64,000 nucleotides of DNA. It comes from Deltaproteobacteria bacterium. Its GTDB lineage: Bacteria; Myxococcota_A; Polyangia; Nannocystales; Nannocystaceae. The stretch lies in the NCBI GenBank assembly GCA_016709225.1, contig JADJEE010000002.1:434001-498000 (forward strand), read 5' to 3'. A model generated the notes under the pieces. That model saw only the letters and a list, made by a program, of their open reading frames with translations, was not told the DNA's origin and ran no database searches. Within the stretch, counting starts at the first letter, position 1; every line of letters begins with the position of its first letter. Positions 52,874 through 62,525 of this stretch are shown piece after piece. Position numbers and translations under genes: made by a program.

Positions 52874-53431
52874 TCACGCGGTCGGTGAGCCGCGCAGACG
52901 CCACCAGTGGAACGCCGCCATCACCAGCGCGTGATCGATGGCGCCCGAGCTGAGCAGGCCATCGATCGCGTCGACCGGCACCAGCTCGATGGTGGTCTGC
53001 TCCGACTCGTCGTTGGCGATCTCCGTGACCTTCTCGCAGCCCGTCGCCAAGAACGCATGGATGCGGTTCTTGAAGAGCGCGGGGTTGGGATGCACCGAGC
53101 CGAGCGCCACGACCTTGCCGGCGCGGTAGCCGGTTTCTTCGAGCAGCTCCCGCGCCGCGGCGGTGCCCGGATCTTCGTCGGCATCGAGCAGCCCACCGGG
53201 GATCTCCAAGGTCTCGCAACCCGCACCGTGGCGGAACTGTCGGATCATGACGACCTCGCCGGTGGTCGTGATCGGGATGATGTTGGCCCAGTCGACCGAC
53301 TCGATGCGGAAGAACGTGTGGGCCTGCCCGGTGTCGACGCGCTGCGCGTGCAGCTCGGTGACATCGAACACGCGGTAGCTCGCGAGCTTGCGCTCCGAGA
53401 GGGTGCGCCACGGCGCCGGTCGGGAACTCAT
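52874..53431 (-). CDS. Nudix hydrolase, ADP-ribose pyrophosphatase-like
   Basis: The product has 185 aa from ATG 53431. The Nudix box is GGLLDADEDPGT...RELLEETGY (G-x5-E-x7-R-E-x2-E-E-x-G). The preceding ETLEIPGG and the early VVMIRQFRHGAG are typical of ADP-ribose pyrophosphatase-type NUDT5/NudF proteins. It cleaves nucleoside diphosphate sugars such as ADP-ribose with Mg. It ends 27 bp from the convergent zinc-ribbon lipoprotein gene and has no evident link to it. Confidence 0.9.
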   Translation of the reverse strand: MSSRPAPWRTLSERKLASYRVFDVTELHAQRVDTGQAHTFFRIESVDWANIIPITTTGEVVMIRQFRHGAGCETLEIPGGLLDADEDPGTAAARELLEETGYRAGKVVALGSVHPNPALFKNRIHAFLATGCEKVTEIANDESEQTTIELVPVDAIDGLLSSGAIDHALVMAAFHWWRLRGSPTA

Positions 53432-53485
53432 GACGAACACGTTGACGCGAACCCGGGCCGCCCGACAAGCCGCGTGCGCGAAGCC

Positions 53486-53494
53486 TGGTACAGT
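53486..53494 (+). promoter_or_regulatory. Extended -10 of the TolB-like lipoprotein gene
   Basis: TGGTACAGT fits TGN-TANNNT and ends 8 nt before ATG 53503, suggesting a leaderless transcript. Confidence 0.5.
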
Positions 53495-53502
53495 TGCCGC
53501 CG

Positions 53503-54765
53503 ATGCGCCCCTCGCTCGCCCGTCGTGCGCCGCTCCGCGGCGGTCTCGTGCCCTTGTTCCTCGCGTTGAACGGCTGGACGCTGGCCGCCTGCGACGGCGG
53601 CTCGTCGTCGGGCGCCGCGAAGGCCGAGCCCGCCGCGAAGGCCGAGCCCGCCGCGAAGGCCGAGCCCGCCGCGAAGGCCGAGCCGAAGCCAACCCCCGAT
53701 CCCCACGCCAACCCCCACGCCGATCCCCACGCGAAGGCCGGTGACGCCAAGCCTGCGATCGTACCGAGCGCGCCCGGCGAGCCGGTGTGGCTCGACCCGC
53801 GCGACGGCGAGGTCCACCTCGGGCGCATGCAGCAGCTCAGCTTCGGCGGCGAGAATGCCGAGGCGTACCTGAGCAACGACGAGCGCACGCTGGTGTTCCA
53901 GTCGACCCGCGACGGCGGTGGCTGCGACCAGATCTACACCATGGGCATCGACGGCAAGAACGTCGCGCGGGTGAGCTCGGGCAAGGGTCGCACCACGTGC
54001 TCGTACTTCCTGCCCGGCGACACGCGGATCCTCTACGCCTCGACGCATGCGGCCGCCGACGACTGCCTGCCGCCACCCGATCGCAGCCACGGCTACGTGT
54101 GGAAGCTGTACGGCGAGTTCGACATCTACAGCGCCGCGAAGGACGGCAGCGACGTGAAGCCACTGGTGGTCGGGCCCGGCTACGACGCCGAGGCGACCGT
54201 GAGCCCGCAGGGCGATCGCATCGTCTTCACCTCGACCCGCGACGGCGACCCCGAGCTGTACGTCATGGGCATCGACGGCAGCAAGCAGACCCGCCTCACC
54301 CAGTCGAAGGGCTACGACGGCGGCGCGTTCTTCTCGCCCGACGGCAAGTCGATCGTCTACCGCGCCAACCATCCCAGCGGCGACGAGGAGCTCGCGAAAT
54401 ACGACGCGATCATCAAGGAGGGCCTGGTCCGCCCCACCCGCCTCGAGCTGTTCGTGATGGACGCCGACGGCAAGAACAACCGGCAGATCACCGACAACGG
54501 CAAGGCCAACTTCGGGCCCTACTTCCACCCCGACGGCAAGCGCATCATCTTTGCCAGCAATCAGGACGACCCCCAGGGCCGCGACTTCGACCTCTTCATC
54601 ATCGGCGTCGACGGCAAGGACCAGCAGCCGGTGACGCGCAACCCCGACTTCGATGGGTTCCCGATGTTCACGCGCGACGGCAAGCACCTGGTGTTCGCGA
54701 GCAATCGCAACGCCGCCACGCCAGGCGACACCAACGTGTTCGTCGCGGAGTGGAAGGACGGCTGA
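53503..54765 (+). CDS. TolB-like beta-propeller lipoprotein
   Basis: The product has 420 aa from ATG 53503. Lipobox LAAC, then four copies of an AAKAEP hexapeptide and a His/Pro segment (PHANPHADPHAKA). The propeller (about 100-415) has repeats of the type STRDGGGCDQIYTMGIDGKN, STRDGDPELYVMGIDGSKQTRLTQ, SPDGKSIVYRA and ASNQDDPQGRDFDLFIIGVDGKD, i.e. PD40/TolB blades. It is probably periplasmic and binds a partner protein. It is followed 2 bp later by a Ser/Thr kinase gene, so the two are probably coexpressed. Confidence 0.83.
   Translation: MRPSLARRAPLRGGLVPLFLALNGWTLAACDGGSSSGAAKAEPAAKAEPAAKAEPAAKAEPKPTPDPHANPHADPHAKAGDAKPAIVPSAPGEPVWLDPRDGEVHLGRMQQLSFGGENAEAYLSNDERTLVFQSTRDGGGCDQIYTMGIDGKNVARVSSGKGRTTCSYFLPGDTRILYASTHAAADDCLPPPDRSHGYVWKLYGEFDIYSAAKDGSDVKPLVVGPGYDAEATVSPQGDRIVFTSTRDGDPELYVMGIDGSKQTRLTQSKGYDGGAFFSPDGKSIVYRANHPSGDEELAKYDAIIKEGLVRPTRLELFVMDADGKNNRQITDNGKANFGPYFHPDGKRIIFASNQDDPQGRDFDLFIIGVDGKDQQPVTRNPDFDGFPMFTRDGKHLVFASNRNAATPGDTNVFVAEWKDG
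53614..53685 (+). repeat. Four 18-bp tandem repeats encoding AAKAEP
   Basis: The unit GCCGCGAAGGCCGAGCCC is repeated four times in frame (last base differs in unit four). A coding linker repeat near the lipoprotein anchor, likely prone to slippage. Confidence 0.9.
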
Positions 54766-54767
54766 CG

Positions 54768-55655
<888 letters not shown>

Positions 55656-55680
55656 CCGCTTGCGATCCGTCGCGATGCCC

Positions 55681-56715
55681 TCAAGGGCCCGCGGTCGGCA
55701 TCGCACCGCCGCCGAGGGTCCGCACCAGGCCCACGATCGCTTCGTCGAGCTGCGCCGGGGTGGCGGTCGCGTCGACCTGGACCATGCTGGCGCTCGCACG
55801 GATGTCGACGCTGTCGACGACCGCCTGCGGCAGTCCGACCGAGCGCGCGATGGGCCCGGCGCCGTCCCACTCGCGCCGGAGCTCGGCGGCCATGCGCTCC
55901 GCGTCGGCGGGGTTGCCGACCTCGAGCGTCGCGCGCAGCTCGAGCCCCCGCCGCAGGCCGATCGCGATTGCGAGATCGGCGCTCAGCGGGTTCGGAGCCG
56001 CCGGCACCGCGACCGCGTGCGAGACGAACGCGATCTGCCGCACGGTCGGCAGCCGGCGCCATGCGCCCGCGAGCGCGTTCACGCCGAGCATCGACCGCGC
56101 CTCACCCGAGACGAGTCGCTGCAGCTCGTCGTCGTGACCCGCTGTGCCTGCGACCAGCGTGCAACGATCGACCACCCAGGCCACGTCGCCGTCGTCGAGC
56201 GCCAGGCGCGTGCGCCCGTCGACGGTGCCCAGCGAGTAGTGCCAAGCGCCGTCGGTGGGCAGTCGCGCAGCGATGCACGCCAGGCGTTCGGGCTCACCGA
56301 TGCCCTCGGCCTGCAGCACCCTCACGTCCAGGGGGCCTCCCAACGACGAGGTGTACATCCGCCAGCTGTCGAACCCGATGCCGCACTCGCTCGCGGCGTC
56401 GAGGAGCGGCTGCAGGTCGCGGGGGATGAGCGCGGCATGGTGGCGCACGAACACCGGCAGCTGCACGATCGCAGCGAGGTCGAGCTCGATCACGCTGGGC
56501 GTGGACGCCGGCAGAAACGACAGCGCACGCGCCGAGTCGCCGACGCAGCGGCCGGGCGACGGGTCGGCCGCTGCGGCAGCGGGCGGCGGGGCGTCGTCCG
56601 CAGCCGCCGCCTTGGGGGCGACGGTGGGTGCCACCGAAGCGGCCGACGCCACCGGTTCGGGCCGGCAGCCGGCAAGCAACGTCACCCACGAGCCAGCGAG
56701 AACGGCAGCACGCAT
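55681..56715 (-). CDS. Lipoprotein of unknown function
   Basis: The product has 344 aa from ATG 56715. Lipobox LLAGC, then an Ala/Pro-rich linker to about residue 52. The mature domain has FLPASTPSVIELDLAAI, CGIGFDSWRMYTSSLGG, GDVAWVVDRCTLVAG, LEVGNPADAERMAAELRREW. The pattern of strands and Cys is like uncharacterised Myxococcota lipoproteins. No specific family recognised. Confidence 0.65.
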   Translation of the reverse strand: MRAAVLAGSWVTLLAGCRPEPVASAASVAPTVAPKAAAADDAPPPAAAAADPSPGRCVGDSARALSFLPASTPSVIELDLAAIVQLPVFVRHHAALIPRDLQPLLDAASECGIGFDSWRMYTSSLGGPLDVRVLQAEGIGEPERLACIAARLPTDGAWHYSLGTVDGRTRLALDDGDVAWVVDRCTLVAGTAGHDDELQRLVSGEARSMLGVNALAGAWRRLPTVRQIAFVSHAVAVPAAPNPLSADLAIAIGLRRGLELRATLEVGNPADAERMAAELRREWDGAGPIARSVGLPQAVVDSVDIRASASMVQVDATATPAQLDEAIVGLVRTLGGGAMPTAGP

Positions 56716-56835
56716 CGATCGAGCATAGTCGATCGCCGCGACCGCGCACCGATCGTTCGCCGGCGATGCGCTCGCACGCGCAACGCCGCCATCGCGGCCG
56801 ATGACGGCGCTCTCGCGCCACGGAGGTTCACCGCG

Positions 56836-56852
56836 TAGTGTCGAGGTGCTAG
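56836..56852. mobile_element. Solo terminal repeat abutting MITE copy B
   Basis: GTGTCGAGGTGCTAG (56838-56852) is the complement of a MITE tip and sits directly against the left end of copy B, sharing its CTAG. It is probably a remnant of another copy or an aborted tandem insertion. Confidence 0.55.
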
Positions 56853-57016
56853 TACCTCGACACAGCGATAGTGATGGGTCAGAACGCCGTCATGGCCGCG
56901 ACTCCGCAAGGCGCCGTGCCGCCGGAATACCGGGCGTATTTCAAGGTACGGCAACGCAGCGAGGCGCGGTCAGGGCGGTGTTATGGCCCGTCACAATCCC
57001 TGTGTCGAGGTGCTAG
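56849..57016. mobile_element. MITE-like element, full copy B (168 bp)
   Basis: Nearly identical to copy A at 30284-30451, with the same length and CTAG at both ends (right end reads GTGCTAG where copy A has GTACTAG). The right CTAG supplies the TAG stop of the dihaem lipoprotein gene (minus strand). No coding capacity. Confidence 0.85.
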
Positions 57017-58590
57017 TGCGCGAGGAACTCGACGAGGCGCTGTCGCTGGTCGTCGTCGAGGCTCGCGAAGCGGGGCGGCGGCATGGCGCCGGACTCGTGC
57101 GGCTCGCGACTCAGGCGGTCGATCGCGGCGGCCTTCTGCTCGGCCGTGAGCGCGCCGGGGTCGCTCGCATCGAAGCGCGCGCGGCTCAGGGTCTGATCGA
57201 GCCGAGGGTTGTGGCAGCGCTGACACAGCGACCGCAGCATCTCCTCGGCACTGGCCTCCGCCCGCGGGCGAAACCCCAGCTCGACCTCGGTCTGGGGTAA
57301 CAGCACCGCGCGGGGGTCGAGCATGCCCGCCGGGTCTGCGCCACCGGCGACGTCGAGGTACGACGCGACCGCGGCCTCGCGCAGCGTGGCATCGGTGATG
57401 TCGTGGTGGTGCCACGGCACCGGCAAGCGCTCGCCGCTCTGCACCTGCGCGAAGTAGCCGTCCCACGTGTCGCTGTGACCGTTCGCGATGTCGGCCTCGA
57501 CCGCGCCGGAGTCGAACGGCTGCGGCTGCCCCAGCGGCGTGAGGGACGACGGCACACCGCCCTGGATCGACCAGTAGATCTCGATCATCTGGTTCATCAC
57601 GATGCCGCTGGCGGTCGGCGCCGGCGGGGCGATCATCGCGATCGGAATGCCGCCGTACGCCGCCTCTTCGCCGTGCATCGCGAGGAACTGCGGCGTGAGC
57701 AGCGTGGCCGACGAGGTCTCGCCGCCGGTGCCGATCGACAGCCCCGGGAACCAGTGCAGCCACGGATCGACCGCCTGCTGCATCAGCAGCAGCTTGGGCG
57801 AGTCGGGTCCATCGGGCTGGTGACACGTGAGGCAGTCGAGCGGGCGGTTCACCAGGTCGAGGTCCTGGTAGAGGCTCCACTTGGTCCAGCCCTGCTCGAC
57901 GGCGGGCGTGAAGCGATCGGCGAGCGAGCAGCCGTCGGCGTCGTCGTTGCAGTCCTGGAAGAAGGTGAGCAGGTAGAAGTTCAGCTGGTCGGCGGCGGCG
58001 TCGTAGCCGAACAGCTCGACCACCTGCTCCCCACGCGAGAACGCGGTCGCGCCAAGGTCCACACCGGTGCCCTGCCCCGGCTGCACCCGCAGGAACACCC
58101 GCGGATTGATCACCGAGACCGAGCGCGCCGACAGCGAGGTCGAGTTGGCCAACAGCGCGAATGAGGCCGGCTCGATCACCATGTCGAGCGCATCGTAGAG
58201 GTCGGCGAGGCTGCCCAGCTGCGGGCTCGGATCAGCGCACAGCCGGATCGCGATGGGATCGCCGTTGCCACGCGCGCACACGATGCCCAGCTGGTCGGGG
58301 TCGTAGGGCAGCTCGTCGCCGGCGCCCCCGCCGTCGTGCCCGCCGCTGTCGTGCCCGCCGCTGCTGCTGGAGCCGTCGCTGCCACCGTCAGTGCCGTCGG
58401 CGGTGCCGTGGGTGTTCGACGCGCCACCGCTGGCGTCGGAGGTGTCGCCGGTGCCGGTGCTGCCCGCGGTGCTGTCGTGGCCCCCGTCACCGGGCGTCGC
58501 ATCGTCATGGCACGCCGCGACCAGCAGCGCGCACAACGACCACGCCCATCGATCCGAACACCGACCCTGCGTCCCGATGGAAAGCTTCAT
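57013..58590 (-). CDS. Dihaem cytochrome-like lipoprotein
   Basis: The product has 525 aa from ATG 58590. Lipobox VAAC and a Ser/Gly/Asp/His-rich linker (about 20-85) come first. Two haem-type motifs are present: CLTCH near residue 255 and CQRCH near residue 460, the latter in LRSLCQRCHNPRLDQ. The last 60 residues (TAEQKAAAIDRLSREP...MPPPRF) are like the cytochrome c domain of planctomycete-type DUF1592/PSCyt proteins. Probably an electron carrier at the cell surface. Its stop codon is the MITE tip. Confidence 0.72.
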   Translation of the reverse strand: MKLSIGTQGRCSDRWAWSLCALLVAACHDDATPGDGGHDSTAGSTGTGDTSDASGGASNTHGTADGTDGGSDGSSSSGGHDSGGHDGGGAGDELPYDPDQLGIVCARGNGDPIAIRLCADPSPQLGSLADLYDALDMVIEPASFALLANSTSLSARSVSVINPRVFLRVQPGQGTGVDLGATAFSRGEQVVELFGYDAAADQLNFYLLTFFQDCNDDADGCSLADRFTPAVEQGWTKWSLYQDLDLVNRPLDCLTCHQPDGPDSPKLLLMQQAVDPWLHWFPGLSIGTGGETSSATLLTPQFLAMHGEEAAYGGIPIAMIAPPAPTASGIVMNQMIEIYWSIQGGVPSSLTPLGQPQPFDSGAVEADIANGHSDTWDGYFAQVQSGERLPVPWHHHDITDATLREAAVASYLDVAGGADPAGMLDPRAVLLPQTEVELGFRPRAEASAEEMLRSLCQRCHNPRLDQTLSRARFDASDPGALTAEQKAAAIDRLSREPHESGAMPPPRFASLDDDQRQRLVEFLAH

Positions 58591-58639
58591 GGCCGGCAGA
58601 TGTCGATGGGCGACCGGATCCGTCCCGACGCGATGCAGC

Positions 58640-58648
58640 TGATAGATT
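58640..58648 (+). promoter_or_regulatory. Extended -10 of the sigma-factor operon
   Basis: TGATAGATT fits TGN-TANNNT and ends 15 nt before ATG 58664, the first gene of the ECF-sigma operon. Confidence 0.45.
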
Positions 58649-58663
58649 GCGCGGAGAGCTTCG

Positions 58664-59725
58664 ATGACGTCGGCGATCCCCTGGCTGCTGTGGTCCGCGC
58701 TCGCGCCGGCGCCCGCGACGGATCCGATCGCGGCGGCGCTCGAGCTGCGGTGGCAGGCACCCGCGCCGTGCCCGGATCGCAGCGCACTCACGCACGCCAT
58801 CACGGCGCTCGCGACCGTCGAACCCACCGTGGTCCGCTCGCGTGCGTCGATCGACGCGCGCGTCGAGCCCCACGTCGACGGCTTCGCGCTGCAGCTGCGC
58901 GTCGAAGCCGAAGGTCGCACACGCACGCGCACGCTGGTGGCCGCGAAGTGCAGCTCGCTGCTGGACGCGGTCGCGATCGAGGCGGCGCTCTTGCTCGAGG
59001 CGGCACACGCGGCGACGCCACGCGCAACCGCGATCCACGGCGAGGTTGCCATCATCGCGGGCACCGTGCGTCTCGCACGTCGTCCACGCCCGCAGCTGCG
59101 CCTGCGCGGCAGCGCGTCGCTCGGCGGCGCGGTGATCGAAGGCGCGTCGGCGGGGTACGGCGGCGGTGTGGTCGTGAACGGCCGACGCTGGGGTGCGAGC
59201 CTCGAGGCGGTGCACTGGCCCCGAGGCTTCGCACCGCTGGCGGCACGGACGAGCGCCGGCACCACACTGCGACAGACCGACGTCATCGCCAGCGGCTGTG
59301 CCCGCCACGCGCACGGGCGCGTCGGCGCCTCGCTGTGCATCGGCGCGGCGATCGGCGCGCGTCAGGCCGGCGGACGTGGCCTCGTCGATGGGCGCGAAGC
59401 CGTCGCGGCGACCTTCGCGTTGGTGCTGGCGCCGGCGTTCGAGTGGCAGACCCCGAGCCCGATCGTGGTCGCGATCGCGCCCTGGGTGCGCGCGGCGATC
59501 GTGCGGCCCGGGGTCCGCGTGGACGGCCTCGGCGAGCTCGCACGCCCGCGCACGTGGGCGTTCGGCGGGGCCCTGCGCCTGGAGTTCTCGCTGTGGCCGC
59601 CAGCTCGCGGGCGCGGTCGCCGGGCGCGTCGATCGGCGGGCGGCGAGCTGCGACGGACTCGCGACGGATTTGGGGACGGATTTGGGGGTTCGGCGACATT
59701 GACCCCCGAGGACGACACCCCTTGA
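58664..59725 (+). CDS. Exported protein of unknown function, first gene of the ECF-sigma operon
   Basis: The product has 353 aa from ATG 58664. Signal-like N-terminus (MTSAIPWLLWSALAPAPATD), then a helical/beta domain with CPDRSALTHAITAL, followed by a Cys and a series of likely beta strands (RPRPQLRLRGSASLGGAVIEG, GVVVNGRRWGASLEAVHWP). It ends in a basic tail. It could be a small outer-membrane barrel. The stop overlaps the sigma-factor start (TTGA), so it is translationally coupled to the regulator and may report envelope state to it. Confidence 0.66.
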   Translation: MTSAIPWLLWSALAPAPATDPIAAALELRWQAPAPCPDRSALTHAITALATVEPTVVRSRASIDARVEPHVDGFALQLRVEAEGRTRTRTLVAAKCSSLLDAVAIEAALLLEAAHAATPRATAIHGEVAIIAGTVRLARRPRPQLRLRGSASLGGAVIEGASAGYGGGVVVNGRRWGASLEAVHWPRGFAPLAARTSAGTTLRQTDVIASGCARHAHGRVGASLCIGAAIGARQAGGRGLVDGREAVAATFALVLAPAFEWQTPSPIVVAIAPWVRAAIVRPGVRVDGLGELARPRTWAFGGALRLEFSLWPPARGRGRRARRSAGGELRRTRDGFGDGFGGSATLTPEDDTP

Positions 59726-60294
59726 CCCTCGGCAGCCAGGCCCTGCGCGCAACGGCGACCCCCGAGGTCGACGCGCGGCCGTGCGCAGCGGCCGGCAGCG
59801 ACGCCCACGCCGACTTCGGCGCCTTCATGCGTGAGCACGCCGACGGCGTGTGGCGCTGCCTCCATGCGCTCGGCATCGCCGGCGCGAGCCTCGACGATGC
59901 CGCGCAGGACGTGTTCCTCGTCGCGCTGCGCCAGTGGGCGAGCTATCAGGAGCGTGGCACGCCGCGGGCGTGGCTGTTCGCGATTGCGCGGCGCGTGGCC
60001 GCCAACCACCGCCGTCGCGATCGTCACGCCCACGCCAGCACCGACACGCTGACGATCGACGACGGCCTCGACGAGGCGGTCGCGGCCCGACAGGCCCGCG
60101 CGTTGGTCGAGGGCTTCCTCGCCGAGCTGCCCGAGGAGCGGCGCCTGGTGTTCTTTCTGTCCGAGGTCGAGGGCTGGTCCGCACCCGAGGTCGCCGCGGC
60201 GCTCGAGCTCAACCTCAACACGGTGTACTCGCGCCTGCGGCGGGCGCGGGCCGCCTTCGAGCCGTTCCTGCGGCGACACGGAGGTCGATCGTGA
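59722..60294 (+). CDS. ECF-family RNA polymerase sigma factor
   Basis: The product has 190 aa. TTG 59722 is chosen because ATG 59827 would remove part of region 2. The TTG overlaps the previous stop (TTGA). Region 2 is FGAFMREHADGVWRCLHALG...DDAAQDVFLVALRQWASY with PRAWLFAIARRVAANHRRR. Region 4 is LPEERRLVFFLSEVEGWSAPEVAAAL followed by NLNTVYSRLRRARAAF. It directs RNA polymerase to alternative promoters. The next gene, with a membrane helix, is the likely anti-sigma factor. Confidence 0.9.
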   Translation: MTLGSQALRATATPEVDARPCAAAGSDAHADFGAFMREHADGVWRCLHALGIAGASLDDAAQDVFLVALRQWASYQERGTPRAWLFAIARRVAANHRRRDRHAHASTDTLTIDDGLDEAVAARQARALVEGFLAELPEERRLVFFLSEVEGWSAPEVAAALELNLNTVYSRLRRARAAFEPFLRRHGGRS

Positions 60295-61103
60295 GCCCAC
60301 CGGATCCCCGCAGCGTGCTCGCGCACTATCGCGGCGCCATCACCCCCAGCACCGCGCAGCGCGATCGGCTGTTCGCCGCCCTGGATCGCGCGGCACCGAC
60401 CGCGGCCGCGACGGTGGTCGCCGCGGCTGCGGGCCGCTCGCGTCGGCTCGTGCTGCTGGTCGGCACGGGATTGATCGCGACCGCGGTCGCCGCGTTCGCG
60501 CTGCGTTCGACGGCGCCGACGAGCCCGATCGACGCGGCCGCGAGCGATGGCCCGGGCATGCCCGAGCTCGAGACGCCGGCGCCCCGACACGTCGACGCGA
60601 CCGCGCGCGTGCAATCCAACACCGACGCTCCGACGGCACCCGCCCTCGCAGCTGCGGCAACGCCAACGACCCGCGCCGCGGTCGCGACCGATCCCACCCC
60701 GCCAGCGCGGGTGCCGACCCGCACACGTGCCAACGCGAGCGCGGCATCGCAGCGCTCGCGCACCGACGCGATCGATCCACCGCGTCCCTCCACGCCGCAA
60801 CCCGACCCGCCGCCGCCACCCGAGCCGCGCCCCAGCGACGAGCTCGGTGTCGATGCCGAGGTCGCGTTGTTGCGACGGGCCACCCTGGCCCTGCGCGATG
60901 GCCGGGCGCAGGAGGCCGCGGCGCTGCTCGATCGGCATGCGCGCGAGTTCCCGACGGGCGCACTGGTCGAGCTGCGCGAGTTCTCGCGCGCGCGGCTGCG
61001 GTGCGACGCGATCGGCGATCGCGAGGCGACCATCGATGGCTTTCGCGCGCGGTTCCCCGACTCGCCCCACCTCGCGCGCCTGCAACGCGAGTGCGTGCCG
61101 TGA
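60291..61103 (+). CDS. Membrane protein, probable anti-sigma factor with Pro-rich middle
   Basis: The product has 270 aa with GTG 60291 overlapping the sigma stop (GTGA) and a GGAGG ribosome-binding site. A short cytoplasmic N-terminus (1-50) precedes a membrane helix (about 51-70). A long Thr/Ala/Pro-rich region (about 75-185) and a helical C-terminal domain (EVALLRRATLALRDGRAQEAAALLDRHAREFP, TPR-like) follow. The placement and single helix suggest anti-sigma function. The zinc-binding HxxxCxxC anti-sigma motif is not seen. Confidence 0.72.
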   Translation: MSPPDPRSVLAHYRGAITPSTAQRDRLFAALDRAAPTAAATVVAAAAGRSRRLVLLVGTGLIATAVAAFALRSTAPTSPIDAAASDGPGMPELETPAPRHVDATARVQSNTDAPTAPALAAAATPTTRAAVATDPTPPARVPTRTRANASAASQRSRTDAIDPPRPSTPQPDPPPPPEPRPSDELGVDAEVALLRRATLALRDGRAQEAAALLDRHAREFPTGALVELREFSRARLRCDAIGDREATIDGFRARFPDSPHLARLQRECVP

Positions 61104-62044
61104 TCCAACGGCTGCTGCCGTTGTTGCTGGTCGCGTGCACGCCGGCGGCCCAGACCGTCGGCGCCTGGACCACCGCCGTCGACACCGGCGCGACGGCGCC
61201 GGGCAGCTCCGGGGCCGCGAGCGACGACGGCACCGTCGCCGATGGCACGTCGAGCTCCGGCGACGACGTCGAGTCCGGCAGCGCCGCCGCCACCGGCTCC
61301 GACGACGCAGATGCGTCGAGCTCGGGCGCCGCCGCGGTGCCGCCGTGGGTCGTGACGGTCACGGCGAAGCCCGACGGCGCGCCCATGCTGCAGATCCTCG
61401 CGCTCGTCGCCGACGACGCGATCGAGGTGCACGATGGCTGCACCTTCGCGGGGCTCGCAGTCGCCGATGGCCTCGGCTGGCGCGCCGACGGCCGCCTGGT
61501 CGGCACCGACGCCGCCACGGGAACGCTGTGGCAGGCCGATCCCTGCGACTGCACCGTGGGCGTCGTCGACGGCATCGAACCGCCGCCGCTGCTGCACGCG
61601 CTCACCGAGCGCGGCGATGGCAGCGACGGCCGGGTGTTCGGCGTCGACGACGGCCGTGCCGCGATCGTCGAGCTCGACCTCGATCTCGCGCTCACACTGG
61701 CGGCCTTCGATCGCCCCGATGCCGCGGTGGTGCTCGCGCTCGCGTCCGACGATGAAACCCTCGTCGCGCTGCTCGAGCGCGCGGGGCCGGTGCTGCAACG
61801 GATCGACCCCGACGACGGCGCTGTGCTGCAGGAGCAGGCGCTGACGCTGCCACCCGACACCCGCGGACTCACCCGCAATCCAGCGGGTGATGGCTTCGTG
61901 GCGTGCAGCGCCGACGGCTCGCTGTGGCGCATCGCGGCCGATGGCGCCACGACGGCCCTCGGCGAGCCACTCGCGTCGGCTTGCCGCACGTTGGCGACGC
62001 CGCACGGACCCGTCGCGTGCATCGACGCGGCGCTGGGGGGATGA
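61100..62044 (+). CDS. Lipoprotein with propeller-like repeats
   Basis: The product has 314 aa with GTG 61100 overlapping the previous stop (GTGA). Signal VIQRLLPLLLVAC with a lipobox, Ser/Asp/Gly/Thr-rich linker to about residue 72, then a domain of alternating strands (LQILALVADDAIEVHDGCTF, WRADGRLVGTDAATGTLWQADPCDC, RGLTRNPAGDGFVACSADGSLWRI). It may be a small beta-propeller. Last gene of the ECF-sigma operon, so probably under its control. Confidence 0.66.
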   Translation: MIQRLLPLLLVACTPAAQTVGAWTTAVDTGATAPGSSGAASDDGTVADGTSSSGDDVESGSAAATGSDDADASSSGAAAVPPWVVTVTAKPDGAPMLQILALVADDAIEVHDGCTFAGLAVADGLGWRADGRLVGTDAATGTLWQADPCDCTVGVVDGIEPPPLLHALTERGDGSDGRVFGVDDGRAAIVELDLDLALTLAAFDRPDAAVVLALASDDETLVALLERAGPVLQRIDPDDGAVLQEQALTLPPDTRGLTRNPAGDGFVACSADGSLWRIAADGATTALGEPLASACRTLATPHGPVACIDAALGG

Positions 62045-62046
62045 CC

Positions 62047-62445
62047 CTACGCGCTGCCGCCGGGTGCGATCGGACAGGCGCCGTCGCAGCGACCGGTGAG
62101 CCGCAGCCGTCGCTCGGCGAAGCGGTCGTACGCCCACGACATCACGTGCGAGATGCCCGGCACGCGGGTGAGCGCGACCAGCCAACCGAAGCCGACCGCC
62201 GCATAGAGGCGACGGAACACCTCGACGCCGTCGATCAGGCGCCCGTCAGGGGTCTGCGCGTGGATGCGCGCCATCAGCTGCGCCCAGGTCGCGCCGTAGT
62301 CCTGCGCGCGGAAGCCCGGCGCTGCGATGTCGACGAAGTCGATCGCGTGGCGGCGATCGAGCCGTCGCAGCAGCGCGACCTCGCGGGCGCACAGCGGACA
62401 CGCACCATCGTGGAACACCCGCACCGACCAGGTCGTCTCCGGCAT
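62047..62445 (-). CDS. DCC-family thiol-disulfide oxidoreductase (DUF393)
   Basis: The product has 132 aa from ATG 62445. The family motif is VRVFHDGACPLCAREVALLRRLD (DGxCxxC; redox Cys pair), then DYGATWAQLMARIHAQTPDGRLIDGVEVFRRLYAAVGF. DCC proteins are small predicted thioredoxin-like oxidoreductases. It ends 2 bp from the convergent sigma-operon lipoprotein gene. Confidence 0.85.
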   Translation of the reverse strand: MPETTWSVRVFHDGACPLCAREVALLRRLDRRHAIDFVDIAAPGFRAQDYGATWAQLMARIHAQTPDGRLIDGVEVFRRLYAAVGFGWLVALTRVPGISHVMSWAYDRFAERRLRLTGRCDGACPIAPGGSA

Positions 62446-62487
62446 CTCGAGCCGGAGTCTGCTGCCAGTCGTCGCAGGCGCAAGTCG

Positions 62488-62509
62488 GCAGGGGCGCTGG
62501 CGCCCCTGC
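62488..62509 (-). terminator. Hairpin after the RRM operon
   Basis: GCAGGGGCGC - TG - GCGCCCCTGC, a perfect 10-bp stem, 17 bp past the stop of the 67-aa protein gene on the minus strand. It lies before the DCC gene start, so it should separate the transcripts. Confidence 0.6.
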
Positions 62510-62525
62510 ACGATCCGCTCGAAGT

